Shown here: positions 8,814 to 19,467 of the stretch, in pieces
Layout: each line of letters begins with the position of its first letter
Position numbering within the stretch: position 1 is the first letter of the stretch
DNA from: Campylobacterales bacterium
Lineage (GTDB): Bacteria; Campylobacterota; Campylobacteria; Campylobacterales; QNZT01
Reading direction: 5' to 3'
Assembly: GCA_027081145.1 (NCBI GenBank)
Contig: JALWLB010000167.1
Coordinates: 1 to 32,228 of the forward strand
Length of the DNA stretch: 32,228 bases
Notes under the pieces: generated by a model
What the model was told of the DNA's origin: nothing
The model's input: the letters and a program-made list of their open reading frames with translations, nothing else
Database searches by the model: none
Program-made: the position numbers and the translations under genes

Positions 8814-9578
8814 CTACTTTTTAAAAGCTCTATTAAACCCATCTTGAATAATCTGTTTTAATCCATTTTGAACAACTTGTATCTCTTTTTGTCCACTTTC
8901 TGTATCATAAAATAATAACATACTCTCTAACTCTTTGTTTTCTATATCCTTATAAACATACAAATATGTGATAAAAAGCCGTTGTTCTAATCCTTGTTTG
9001 ACAAGAGGTAATATTTGGTTTATTTTATCTTGTGCAAGGGAATTATTTGGATTTTGTTTATTAAAAAAATCCATTGTTAGTTTAAATATGTCTATTGCAT
9101 TTTGGCTTAACTTTAACTTTTGTATAACCTTTTTTATAATTTCTACTCTTTGATTAGATGGTGGATTATTTGATAAATTTGCCATAAAACGCAATAATTT
9201 AGCTTGTGCATCTGGATCTAATGAGTCAATATTGGCTTGAACTATTTTTTTTGCTATTGGAGTTTTATAATAGGCGATAATTTGTTTTAAGGTATCATTA
9301 TCAAACTCATTAGAAAGATATTTTTTAAACTTTTGTACTCCTTTATCAGAATCAAATACCTCTTCAAAGAGTTCTATATTTTTTGGATCTGTTTTCTTAC
9401 CATACATAACATCTCTCTGTTTTATATTATTTATCAGTTGTGATCCCATAGACTCTATTGTAGTTTGTGCTCCGGATAAATCCATATATTTATCAACCAA
9501 TAATTCACTTGCTTTGGCAAAAAGCCCACTAATAATTAAAGATATCATCAAAAAAGATATCAAAAAATTTTTCATCAC
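8814..9578 (-). CDS. DUF2059-like secreted protein
   Basis: Signal peptide. YKTPIAKKIVQANIDSL and LLFYDTESGQKEI resemble the DUF2059 motif (yYksPlGqki). Confidence 0.6.
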   Translation of the reverse strand: MMKNFLISFLMISLIISGLFAKASELLVDKYMDLSGAQTTIESMGSQLINNIKQRDVMYGKKTDPKNIELFEEVFDSDKGVQKFKKYLSNEFDNDTLKQIIAYYKTPIAKKIVQANIDSLDPDAQAKLLRFMANLSNNPPSNQRVEIIKKVIQKLKLSQNAIDIFKLTMDFFNKQNPNNSLAQDKINQILPLVKQGLEQRLFITYLYVYKDIENKELESMLLFYDTESGQKEIQVVQNGLKQIIQDGFNRAFKK

Positions 9579-9639
9579 AATACTCCTTTTAAATTAACAC
9601 TATGAAACAATATCGACTATGGTTTAAAAGACTTTACCT

Positions 9640-12000
9640 TCATTTTTTTGACAACATCTTCATATTTTCAACACACAGTTTTTGCCATTTGCTATCTTTT
9701 ACTATTTCACCACATTTTAGAAAAAACTCTTTTGCCTCTTTTGGTCTATTTAACTTTTGACTTAACTCTCCTAACATATATAGCACTCTTGCTTTTTGTT
9801 CATCATTTAGCTTTTTATATAGTAGTTTTAGCCCTATTTGGAGTGCTTCTTGATAGTTTTTTTCCTTCTTTAAAACACTCATTAGATCAAACTCCACCAT
9901 TGGTGAATAATCTGAGATATTATGTAACTTTTGAAGTTCAATAATTTTTTTACTATACTTTTTGATTAAAGAGCTATTGTTGATATTTTTTGCATATCGC
10001 AATACTTTATCAAATATATCTATATTTTTGATAGAGTTTTTAAAAACTTTATCAATTTTTTCTACCTCTTTTAACATCAAATCATCATACTTTTTTAAAT
10101 TGTAATAGGCTTCAGCTTTATCATACATGATATCTATATATTTGGTTGTATTTAATTTTTGTGAAATATTTTCAACCTTTTGGCTTAGCAAAATTGTATT
10201 TTTATAAAGCCCTATTTTATTAGAAACTTTTGCACCATTATATAACCATTGCAATCTATTTGAAATATTTTTATCATTAAAGTGTTTTTTTGCTATATCA
10301 AATGCTTCTTGATATGCTGCTACTCTTTGAAAACAGTTATAATATTTGTTTTCATTATACTCTTTTGGAGTGATATTGTATGTCGTTATCAAAGAGACAG
10401 CTGATACACACTCGTCATCTTTTAAAAGTTTGTTTATCTTTTTTATAGAGGCTTGTTTTAGTATATCTTTACCGATATCGCTCTTATTTAACTCCTGCTT
10501 TAATACCAATACCTCATCAAAATCTCTATTTTTTAGTAAAATTTCGGCTTTTTGGATTATTGCTTTATCATGTATAGGTTCATTTGGATATTTTTTTATC
10601 ATTTTGTTTAGATAATTTAATCTTTTTGTATCATTATTATCTTTGAAATTGATTTGCAATTTTTCTAATCTTTCCAATACAAATTGTTTATATTGACCAT
10701 CTTTATAATTTTGTAGATATTGATTATATAATTTATCTGCACTATTAAAATCTCCTCTTAACTCACTCCAATATGCCAAATCTTTCTCCATAGATTCCAA
10801 AAGATCACTCTTTGACTCACTCAAGTTTATCAATCTTTTTACGCTTTTTATTGCTAAATCATACTCTTTGATATTTGCAAGTTTTTTAGCTATATGATAA
10901 TTTTGTTTTATATTATCATGTAGAAATATGTCTCCAGCATTTAACACTTTTTTATAAAAGATAACTGCATTTTTATTATCTTTAATATCAAGATATCTAT
11001 CTGTAAGTTTAAGTGCTGCTATAGCAGCAGTAGAAATTTTTTTAGTTTTATATAGGCTATTTTTATAAAGTTTTATCGCCTTTGCTTGTTTACCACTAGT
11101 AAAAAGTTTATCAGCATAATAGATTTGAACTAAATTATAATAATCACTTTCACTATACTCTTGCTTAAGAATATCAATATATCTTTTTGCTTTTGAAATA
11201 AGTCCTAGTTTTAGGTATGATTTGGCTATATACATCAAAACTTCTGGCAAATTTTCATTTGAAGGATTTTGTTCTATCCATTGTATCGCTAAATCTACGC
11301 TATCATAAGGATCTATGTATGTACTAGTTTGAGAGTCTAAAAACATAAGCTTATCGAGTGATCTTAATTTATAAAGCTCTAATTCACTTTCAAAAGTCTT
11401 ATCTTTGCTATCTTCTAACAATATATCTACCATTTCAATAACATCTTCATACTTTTGTTTTTGATATAAAGATTTGATATTTGCTAATCTTTTTGCTTCA
11501 ACTGTAGTCTCTATCGGTTTTTCTTCAAGATCAAGCACACCAACACTTGGTAAATTTGGCTCATAAAAAGCAACAGGAAAATCGATACCTAAATTTGTAT
11601 TTTTTTTAAACATTGTAGGTCTATTTTTGTATCCAACAATAATCCAGTGATTATGTTTTGTAGTGCTATTTTTTAAAATTTCACTATTTTGTGGCAACTC
11701 TTCGATCACTGGATAGAGTGAGGCTTCAAATTTTGGAACTATTATGATACTTTTATTATCAAAAAATATATCAAAATGTTTGTTCTCTCTTTTTTTAATA
11801 TTTTGATCAACTCTTTCAAAAAAATCACACTTAATTTTATATTTATCTAAATTAAGATCTATTTTTCTACATGATATCTCTTTACTATCTTGTAAATGAA
11901 TAGTTGAAAATGTTTTGTTTTCATCTTTTGCAAAATTTACTATTATAGATGCTGCATCTATTTGTAATGTAAACAATATTAAAATAATTATATTTTTCAT
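9640..12000 (-). CDS. pflA: TPR-repeat periplasmic protein, probable paralysed-flagella protein PflA
   Basis: Signal peptide, many TPR-like helical repeats, 786 aa, located directly downstream of nuoN as in C. jejuni. Confidence 0.7.
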   Translation of the reverse strand: MKNIIILILFTLQIDAASIIVNFAKDENKTFSTIHLQDSKEISCRKIDLNLDKYKIKCDFFERVDQNIKKRENKHFDIFFDNKSIIIVPKFEASLYPVIEELPQNSEILKNSTTKHNHWIIVGYKNRPTMFKKNTNLGIDFPVAFYEPNLPSVGVLDLEEKPIETTVEAKRLANIKSLYQKQKYEDVIEMVDILLEDSKDKTFESELELYKLRSLDKLMFLDSQTSTYIDPYDSVDLAIQWIEQNPSNENLPEVLMYIAKSYLKLGLISKAKRYIDILKQEYSESDYYNLVQIYYADKLFTSGKQAKAIKLYKNSLYKTKKISTAAIAALKLTDRYLDIKDNKNAVIFYKKVLNAGDIFLHDNIKQNYHIAKKLANIKEYDLAIKSVKRLINLSESKSDLLESMEKDLAYWSELRGDFNSADKLYNQYLQNYKDGQYKQFVLERLEKLQINFKDNNDTKRLNYLNKMIKKYPNEPIHDKAIIQKAEILLKNRDFDEVLVLKQELNKSDIGKDILKQASIKKINKLLKDDECVSAVSLITTYNITPKEYNENKYYNCFQRVAAYQEAFDIAKKHFNDKNISNRLQWLYNGAKVSNKIGLYKNTILLSQKVENISQKLNTTKYIDIMYDKAEAYYNLKKYDDLMLKEVEKIDKVFKNSIKNIDIFDKVLRYAKNINNSSLIKKYSKKIIELQKLHNISDYSPMVEFDLMSVLKKEKNYQEALQIGLKLLYKKLNDEQKARVLYMLGELSQKLNRPKEAKEFFLKCGEIVKDSKWQKLCVENMKMLSKK

Positions 12001-12032
12001 AAAAAAGATTATAGCATAAGAGTAAAGTTTTA

Positions 12033-12057
12033 TCTACATGAGTTAAACTCATGCAGA
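12033..12057. other. Hairpin between nuoN and pflA
   Basis: tct-a-catgagt taa actcatg-c-aga. No strong T-tract on the minus strand, so a terminator call is not justified. Confidence 0.5.
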
Positions 12058-12061
12058 CATT

Positions 12062-13549
12062 TTAGTATCCACTTATAGTAACATAGTTTGTAATGATTTC
12101 TAATAGTGGTCCAGCAAAGAAGATTGTAAAAATTGTAGCTGCTGCCGAAAAACCGATAATTGTTTTTAATGAAGTTGACAAATTTTTTACATATCTTGTA
12201 GAATCATTTGTTTTTGGATCTTTTAAGAACATATAAACTACAAGTTTTAGATAATAGTAAACTGCAATAGCACTATTAAGAGCCATAATAACAGCCAATA
12301 CAATATAATCAGCATTTATGGCAGCACTCATCAGATACATCTTGCCCCAAAATAGAGAAAATGGAGGAACACCTGCAAGTGAAAACATAAATATCCCCAT
12401 CAAAACAGCACCAACTGGCAATATATTGACCATACCTGCAAACTTCTCATATGGGTGATCAAATCTATCATCAAATTTGTTTGTTTTGTGTCTTGATATC
12501 CAAAGCATTGTAAATGCTCCTAAGTTTGCAAACAAAAACAGTACCCAATAAAAGAAAAGTCCACTGTTTGCTTGAGTTGTACCTATAAGTATCGCCGCCA
12601 TAACAAAACCAGCATGAGAGATTGAACTATATGCGAGCATTCTTTTAACATCTTTTTGGACTAGTGCCATCAAATTTGTAATAGTCATAGTCAGCACAAC
12701 AATAACCCACAACACTGCCTCAATCCAAACAATATCTGCATTTGTCAAAAATTCAAAAAGCCTCATAGCAACTACAAAAGCTGCAATTTTTGGAACAACT
12801 GACATATACCCAGCAAGTGCCGCACTAGCACCTTCATAAACATCAGGAACCCATGTTTGAAAAGGCACCATTGATAGTTTAAATCCAAATGCGGCTAACA
12901 TAAATACGACTGCAAATAGTATCCCTCCAATTGGCTCATACTCATTTGCAGCTAAAACTTCTGCTATTTTATTGATTTCAACATTACCAGTAAGAGCATA
13001 AAGTATCAAAGCACCAAATGCATAAAGTCCAGCTGCCAATGCTCCCATCGTAAAATATTTTATCGCAGCTTCAAAACTTCTTGGTCTATTGTGCATAGCT
13101 ATAAGCGTATAGAGTGCTAAACTAGCAGTTTCAAGCCCTATAAAAATTAAAATTAAATTATCTGTTGCTACCATAAATTGAAATCCAGCTATCATAAATA
13201 AAAATAGTGCAAAAAATTCTGGATATGAAAATTCATGAAATCTTTTTGAAGTAAGAGCCAAAGGAATAAACAAAGCAGAAGAGAGTAGTATAACAATTTG
13301 AGCTAAAATGGATATTCCATCCATAAGCATCACATCAAAAAATCCTCTCTCTGCACTATTATACCCAAAAGTAGCACCTAAACTTAATAAAATAAACAGT
13401 AAACTAAGTGAAACATAAAGCGTTTTTGACAAGTTTTTTACCGCTAAGTCCAATATAATAATCACCAACGCCCCTACTACTATAATAGACATAGGAACAA
13501 GTGAAAGCAGGTTTAATGACTCTAAACTGACTGAAATTGGCTCTAACAT
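12062..13549 (-). CDS. nuoN: NADH-quinone oxidoreductase subunit N
   Basis: 14-TM antiporter-like subunit ([31 protein letters not shown]), operon position. Confidence 0.95.
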   Translation of the reverse strand: MLEPISVSLESLNLLSLVPMSIIVVGALVIIILDLAVKNLSKTLYVSLSLLFILLSLGATFGYNSAERGFFDVMLMDGISILAQIVILLSSALFIPLALTSKRFHEFSYPEFFALFLFMIAGFQFMVATDNLILIFIGLETASLALYTLIAMHNRPRSFEAAIKYFTMGALAAGLYAFGALILYALTGNVEINKIAEVLAANEYEPIGGILFAVVFMLAAFGFKLSMVPFQTWVPDVYEGASAALAGYMSVVPKIAAFVVAMRLFEFLTNADIVWIEAVLWVIVVLTMTITNLMALVQKDVKRMLAYSSISHAGFVMAAILIGTTQANSGLFFYWVLFLFANLGAFTMLWISRHKTNKFDDRFDHPYEKFAGMVNILPVGAVLMGIFMFSLAGVPPFSLFWGKMYLMSAAINADYIVLAVIMALNSAIAVYYYLKLVVYMFLKDPKTNDSTRYVKNLSTSLKTIIGFSAAATIFTIFFAGPLLEIITNYVTISGY

Positions 13550-15075
13550 TATTTATGCTCCTTTATGCTATTTGCACTCTCTAGCAAATTTTTTGCATCT
13601 TTTGTTATAGATTTATCATGCATTTGAATTATCATATTTTTTACACTAGTATCAATTGGATCAAGAACAGGTTTTGGATAGACTCCCAAATAGACAACCA
13701 ATAAAACTAAAGGTACAAATGCAGTTATCTCTCTTGCATTTAAATCTGGCAGATTTCTGTTCTTTTCATTTGTTATTTCACCAAAAAATGATTTTTTATA
13801 AAGTCTTAACATATAAACAGCCCCCAAAATAATACCAGTTCCTGCAAGTGCTGTCATAATAGGAGAGATGGCATAAAAGCCTAAAAGGGCTAAAAATTCA
13901 CCTACAAAACCTATCGTTAAAGGAAGTCCGACTGACGCCATAAGCATTATTCCATAAACTGTGGCAAAACGAGGCATAGATGAGGCAAGTCCACCAAATT
14001 CACTCATCATTTTTGTGTGTCTTCTATCATATATCACACCAACTAACATAAATAGTGCACCACTAACTATACCATGACTTAACATTAAAAATATTGCACC
14101 TACAATTCCTTCAGCATTCATAGCAAATGTTCCAATTATAATTATTCCCATATGGGAGATAGAGCTATATGCAACAACTTGTTTCATATCCTCTTGAACA
14201 TAGGCTATCATAGCGGTATATATAACCATTATGATCGAAAGTATTGCAATTGGAGTGATAAAATAGACCGATGCATCAGGAAACATTGGAAGTGAAAATC
14301 TAACAAAACCGTAAGTTCCCATTTTTAATAAAATTGCCGCAAGTATGACAGAACCAACAGTTGGTGCTTGTCCATGAGCATAAGGTAGCCATGTGTGAAA
14401 TGGAAACATAGGCACTTTGATAGCAAACCCTAAGAAAAATGCTCCAAACAACCAAAGCTGCAAATCAAATGGAACAACCAAAGAGTGCCAATCTGGAATT
14501 GAAAAACTCCAAACTCCTGTCGCTTCGTGGTATAAAAATGCCATATACAATATACCAACTAGCATAATTAATGATCCAGCAAATGTATAGAGAAAAAACT
14601 TAATAGCAGCATATATTCGTCTCTCTGCTCCCCAAGCTCCAACTATATAAAGCATTGGAATTAATGAAAGCTCCCAAAATATATAAAATAAAATAACATC
14701 TAAAGAGACAAAAACACCAACCATTGTCATCTCTAAAAATAGTATAGAGATGATAAGATTTTTAAAGTTTTTATGAGGCCCTAGTCCAATAACCGCAATC
14801 ATAGTCATAAATGTACTTAAAACAACCAAAAATAGTGCTATTCCATCAACCCCAAGAAAATAGTTTATTCCAAAATCTTGAATAATAGGAACATTCTCTA
14901 TAAATTGAAATCCAGGATTTGTTGCATCAAAACTCATCCATAAAAATAGAGATATGAAAAATTCAATCACTACAATTGTTATTCCGTAAGCTTTGATGCT
15001 TTTGCTATCAACCAAAAAGCCAAAAACTGCGGCAACTGCAGGAAAAAATACCAATAATGTCAATAATGAATCCAT
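13549..15075 (-). CDS. nuoM: NADH-quinone oxidoreductase subunit M
   Basis: [50 protein letters not shown]. Confidence 0.97.
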   Translation of the reverse strand: MDSLLTLLVFFPAVAAVFGFLVDSKSIKAYGITIVVIEFFISLFLWMSFDATNPGFQFIENVPIIQDFGINYFLGVDGIALFLVVLSTFMTMIAVIGLGPHKNFKNLIISILFLEMTMVGVFVSLDVILFYIFWELSLIPMLYIVGAWGAERRIYAAIKFFLYTFAGSLIMLVGILYMAFLYHEATGVWSFSIPDWHSLVVPFDLQLWLFGAFFLGFAIKVPMFPFHTWLPYAHGQAPTVGSVILAAILLKMGTYGFVRFSLPMFPDASVYFITPIAILSIIMVIYTAMIAYVQEDMKQVVAYSSISHMGIIIIGTFAMNAEGIVGAIFLMLSHGIVSGALFMLVGVIYDRRHTKMMSEFGGLASSMPRFATVYGIMLMASVGLPLTIGFVGEFLALLGFYAISPIMTALAGTGIILGAVYMLRLYKKSFFGEITNEKNRNLPDLNAREITAFVPLVLLVVYLGVYPKPVLDPIDTSVKNMIIQMHDKSITKDAKNLLESANSIKEHK

Positions 15076-15086
15076 TCATACACTCC

Positions 15087-16964
15087 TTAAGAACTCGGTA
15101 TATTAGGTAGTGCCAGTAATAATAACACAACCAAACCTATAACCATCCATCTAAGATTTTTAGATAGATTACCACTTTGCATCACTCGTGATTTATCACC
15201 ACTTGTATATATCATTCCAGCTATCATATCAACCGTAGCATCTACTATTTTCAAATCAATCTCTTTCCATGCAACTTGAGAAAGTCTTTCATATGGTTTA
15301 CAAATATAATTCTCATAAAATTGTGGTATAAAGTATTGATTTTTCAAAATTGAGTAAAGCTTTGTACCTCTTATATTGATATTTATAAGCTGATCAAATA
15401 TTTTAGTTTTAATAGGCAAATATCTAAAAACCGCAAATGCTATTCCACTAAGTGCTATACCAAGAGTGATAAATATCAAAATATAGATTGTTGGTGACTC
15501 TACATGAGGAGAGTATGCAGGTAAAACCTGAGTTACATAGTCTATAAAAGAGTGTTCAAAAAATCCTGAAATTACTGCCAAAATAGCAAGAGGCAACATT
15601 GCATAAAGCATATATGGATATGCTTCATGTGGATGATAACCATATTTTTCATATCTTTTTTCACCAAAGAAAACAAGCATTACAAGTCTAAAACTATAAA
15701 ATGCTGTTAGCCCTGCTCCAACCCAAAGCATTCCCCAAAGTATATAAGAGTGTTCACTAAATGCCACCTCTAAAATTTTATCTTTTGAGAAAAATCCAGC
15801 CAATGGCCAAATACCAGCAAGTGCAAGTGAAGCTATACTCATAATAATCATAGTCCATTTCATGCTTTTGCCAAGTCCACCCATTTTTTGAATATTAAGC
15901 TCATCATTCATAGCATGCATCACATTTCCAGCTCCTAAAAATAGAACCGATTTAAAAAATGCATGGGTCATAAGATGAAAAAGTGCTATCCAATAAGCTC
16001 CAAGACCGGCTGCTACAAACATATATCCAAGTTGCGACAAGGTTGAATAAGCAATAATTCTTTTAAGATCGTTATTAACTAGTGCCATTGATGCAGCAAA
16101 TATTGCAACAAATGCTCCAAGACAAGCTATAAAATAGCCAACATCAGGAATTAAAGCAAACACTTCATTTGCTCTAATAACTAAATAAACTCCAGCTGTA
16201 ACCATTGTAGCAGCATGAATTAGTGCTGAAACTGGAGTTGGTCCTTCCATCGCATCAGCCAACCAAGTATGTAGTGGAAATTGGGCTGATTTACCCATAG
16301 CACCAATAAATAGTAAAATACCTATTAGTGTTACTGTAAATATATCAACATTTACAATCTCTTTAAATACAATATCATAATTTAATGACCCGATATTCCA
16401 ATAAATTAAAAAGATTCCAATTAACATACCAAGATCAGCAATTCTATTCATAATAAATGCTTCATTGGCTGACCATGCGGCTATCTCTTTATGATACCAA
16501 TGTCCAATCAACAACCATGAACAAAGCCCAACTCCTTCCCATCCTATAAATAGTCCCAAAAAGTTATCACTCATTACAAGAACCATCATGGAAAATACGA
16601 ATGCAGAGAGATAAGAGAAGTATCTATTAAACCCTTTATCATGATCCATATAGCCTATGGAGTAAATATGAACTAGTGTAGAAACGGTTGTCACAACTAC
16701 CATCATAATAACCGAAACTTGATCTGCAATAAATCCAAAATCAAGATCAAAATTACCAGCAGCTATCCAATCCATCATCGTAACATGAACAACTGTTTTT
16801 CCATCTACATAAAATAGTAATACCATAGATGCAACCCATGATACAAAAAGTAATCCAGAAGTTACTATGCCTGTAATGATATTTTTTGGTCTATCTCCAA
16901 AAAAAGCTGCAAATAAAGATCCTACAAGTGGAGCAAAGAGTGCAATATATAAATATTTTTCCAT
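15087..16964 (-). CDS. nuoL: NADH-quinone oxidoreductase subunit L
   Basis: GWEGVGLCSWLLIGHW, FPLHTWLADAMEGPTPVSALIHAATMVTAGVYL. Confidence 0.98.
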   Translation of the reverse strand: MEKYLYIALFAPLVGSLFAAFFGDRPKNIITGIVTSGLLFVSWVASMVLLFYVDGKTVVHVTMMDWIAAGNFDLDFGFIADQVSVIMMVVVTTVSTLVHIYSIGYMDHDKGFNRYFSYLSAFVFSMMVLVMSDNFLGLFIGWEGVGLCSWLLIGHWYHKEIAAWSANEAFIMNRIADLGMLIGIFLIYWNIGSLNYDIVFKEIVNVDIFTVTLIGILLFIGAMGKSAQFPLHTWLADAMEGPTPVSALIHAATMVTAGVYLVIRANEVFALIPDVGYFIACLGAFVAIFAASMALVNNDLKRIIAYSTLSQLGYMFVAAGLGAYWIALFHLMTHAFFKSVLFLGAGNVMHAMNDELNIQKMGGLGKSMKWTMIIMSIASLALAGIWPLAGFFSKDKILEVAFSEHSYILWGMLWVGAGLTAFYSFRLVMLVFFGEKRYEKYGYHPHEAYPYMLYAMLPLAILAVISGFFEHSFIDYVTQVLPAYSPHVESPTIYILIFITLGIALSGIAFAVFRYLPIKTKIFDQLININIRGTKLYSILKNQYFIPQFYENYICKPYERLSQVAWKEIDLKIVDATVDMIAGMIYTSGDKSRVMQSGNLSKNLRWMVIGLVVLLLLALPNIPSS

Positions 16965-16966
16965 TA

Positions 16967-17269
16967 CTAACCTTTCATGCTTTGTAAGCTATCAAGATCA
17001 ATTGTACCTGATCTTTTGTACCATAAAACCAACAATCCAAGCCCAACTGCCACTTCACTTGCAGCAACCGCAATTATAAAAAATGCAAACAGTTGACCAG
17101 TAACATCTGCATAAAATTTAGATACTGCTGCAAACCCTATATTAACCGAGTTCAATAGTATCTCTGTTGAGAAAAAAAGCATTAAAAGGTTTTTTCTTCT
17201 TATAACACCCACTAAACCTATACTAAAAAGTATCGCAGAAATTACTAAATAGTGTGTAAGTGTAATCAT
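16967..17269 (-). CDS. nuoK: NADH-quinone oxidoreductase subunit K
   Basis: 100-aa, 3-TM protein with MLFFSTEILLNSVNIGF and AASEVAVGLGLLVLWY. Confidence 0.97.
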   Translation of the reverse strand: MITLTHYLVISAILFSIGLVGVIRRKNLLMLFFSTEILLNSVNIGFAAVSKFYADVTGQLFAFFIIAVAASEVAVGLGLLVLWYKRSGTIDLDSLQSMKG

Positions 17270-17838
17270 TTTATATCCTTATTATCATTATCAAACTCTT
17301 CTTTATCAATTTTTGCATCCAAAGTCAAACTAACATCCATCTTTTTGCTAACTAAAATAATTCCAGCTATCATAGCCACCAACAACATAACAGCGGCCAA
17401 CTCAAAAGGTACTAAATATTTTGTAAATAGTACAATACCTATATTTTGTGGATTATTTGCCCCTTCAATTAATGGAGCAGCAAGTTGTAGGTTTTCGGTT
17501 GCAAAAATAGGAGCAGAAATGATAACAACAATTAAAACTGCACTTAATATTGCAAGAGTATATATAATTTTTTTATTTCTAATATCCTCTTTAACATCTT
17601 TTGTTGTATCAAAAAACATCATACCAAAAGCATACAGTGCCATTACTGCACCTGTATAAACTATAATTTGAACAACTCCTAAAAAATCAGCATCCAACAA
17701 AAAGAAAAAACCGGCTATAAAAATCATACCAGCTGCTAATGCACTCATAGCATAGAGTGCATTTTTACTTAAAACTACTATCAAAAACATTCCTACCGTC
17801 AAAGCCGAAAAAAGATAAAAAGCTACAATTTCATACAT
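17266..17838 (-). CDS. nuoJ: NADH-quinone oxidoreductase subunit J
   Basis: DADFLGVVQIIVYTGAVMALYAFGMMFFD; 4-bp overlap with nuoK. Confidence 0.96.
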   Translation of the reverse strand: MYEIVAFYLFSALTVGMFLIVVLSKNALYAMSALAAGMIFIAGFFFLLDADFLGVVQIIVYTGAVMALYAFGMMFFDTTKDVKEDIRNKKIIYTLAILSAVLIVVIISAPIFATENLQLAAPLIEGANNPQNIGIVLFTKYLVPFELAAVMLLVAMIAGIILVSKKMDVSLTLDAKIDKEEFDNDNKDIK

Positions 17839-17847
17839 GATAAACCT

Positions 17848-18462
17848 TTAATACGCTAGAGGTGTTTTTTTAACAAAATTTTCTGCATCATCTCTGAGTG
17901 CACCAAAACCAGGAAATGGCTTCTGTTTTTTTGCTCTAAAAATATCCATAGGTGTTACCAAATCAGCCATAGTTGCAAAGTGTGCTCTTTGTTCACTAAC
18001 ATTTTCATAATCTTGTCCATGCACAATTGCAAGTTCTGGACAAACTTCTGCACAATAGCCACAGTATATACACCTTCCTAAATTGATGGTATAATCTTTT
18101 ACTACTTTTCTACCTTTTTTACCATACGCCGCTTCTATTCGAATGCAGTTTGCTACACAAATTTTCTCACAAAGCCCACACCCTATACAAGCTTGATTTC
18201 CACTCTCAAGCAACCTATTGATTTTGTGAAGTGCTCTATATCTTGGACTAATAGGAATTTTCTCAAGTGGATATTTGATTGTATGTATATTAAATCTTAT
18301 CATCTCTCTCAAAACTATCCAAAGCCCTACAAAAAGCTCACCTTTAAAGGTTCTCTTGACTACTCTTAAAAATGCACTTTGCCAAGTCGTAGGAGCTGGA
18401 TCAACCTCAACATACCTATAATCATCACTCACATCTCTATTATTATAATTTTTCAAATCCAT
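17848..18462 (-). CDS. nuoI: NADH-quinone oxidoreductase subunit I (2x[4Fe-4S])
   Basis: CIGCGLCEKICVANCIRIE and CIYCGYCAEVCPELAI. Confidence 0.96.
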   Translation of the reverse strand: MDLKNYNNRDVSDDYRYVEVDPAPTTWQSAFLRVVKRTFKGELFVGLWIVLREMIRFNIHTIKYPLEKIPISPRYRALHKINRLLESGNQACIGCGLCEKICVANCIRIEAAYGKKGRKVVKDYTINLGRCIYCGYCAEVCPELAIVHGQDYENVSEQRAHFATMADLVTPMDIFRAKKQKPFPGFGALRDDAENFVKKTPLAY

Positions 18463-18471
18463 ATCTTATCC

Positions 18472-19467
18472 TTAAATTAATACTAAACCGGTTATTAGTA
18501 TATTGATCAAAGCTACAGGCATTAACACTTTCCAGCAAAACCACATCAACTGATCTGGTCTTACATGTGGCCAAGCGGCTCTAACCCAAAAAAACAAAAA
18601 TATCAAAAAAGATACTTTTAACAAAATCATAATACCACCTGGAATAATCCAAAAAGAATTAAACCCACCCAAAAATATAATACTAGCTAAAAATGCAATT
18701 GTAAACATATTTGCATACTCACCAATTGCAAAAAGACCCCATCTTATACCAGAGTATTCTGTTGCAAAACCTGTTATAACTTCTGCTTCATGCTCTAATA
18801 GATCAAATGGAGTTCTATTTGTTTCTGCATATCCAGCTATTAAAAACATTAAAAATGCAACCGGTTGATACCAAATCATCCAATCAAATAGACCACCAGT
18901 TTGATAATTATTAATATCTATCAATGATAAAGAGCCTATCATCATCAAAGGAGCAATCAAAGAGAGTCCAGTAATTACCTCAAATGATAAAAGTTGAATT
19001 ACAGTTCTAGCAGCCCCTAAGAGTGACCATTTATTGCTTGAAGCCATCCCCCCAAATAAAGGAGCATACATACCAGTTGCCATAACTCCTAAAACAAACA
19101 AAACTCCAACATTTACATCAGAAATTATAGGACGAACAACATAATCAGTAAATGGAATTTTAAATTCAGGAAAAAATGGAATAGCTGCCATAGCTATAAA
19201 TGCAGTCGCAGCCGCAACAACAGGAGCTAGTTTAAAAATAGGTTTGATAGCATTTTGAGGAACTATATCCTCTTTTGTAAATAGCTTTATACCATCAGCT
19301 GCAACTTGCAAAATTCCAAATGGACCAACATGAGTTGGACCTAGTCTTCTTTGCATAAAAGCCAAAACCTTTCTTTCAAAATAGGTTGCAATTCCAGCCA
19401 AAGCTGAAAACACTAAAAGGATTACAACTATTTTGACAAGTACATCAATTACAAAAATACTATCCAT
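18472..19467 (-). CDS. nuoH: NADH-quinone oxidoreductase subunit H
   Basis: YFERKVLAFMQRRLGPTHVGPFGILQVAADGIKLFTKEDI, AETNRTPFDLLEHEAEVITGFATEYSG. Confidence 0.98.
   Translation of the reverse strand: MDSIFVIDVLVKIVVILLVFSALAGIATYFERKVLAFMQRRLGPTHVGPFGILQVAADGIKLFTKEDIVPQNAIKPIFKLAPVVAAATAFIAMAAIPFFPEFKIPFTDYVVRPIISDVNVGVLFVLGVMATGMYAPLFGGMASSNKWSLLGAARTVIQLLSFEVITGLSLIAPLMMIGSLSLIDINNYQTGGLFDWMIWYQPVAFLMFLIAGYAETNRTPFDLLEHEAEVITGFATEYSGIRWGLFAIGEYANMFTIAFLASIIFLGGFNSFWIIPGGIMILLKVSFLIFLFFWVRAAWPHVRPDQLMWFCWKVLMPVALINILITGLVLI

Noticed and set aside
17252-17659. 135-aa plus-strand ORF opposite nuoJ
   Set aside because: Shadow of the strongly supported nuoJ frame.
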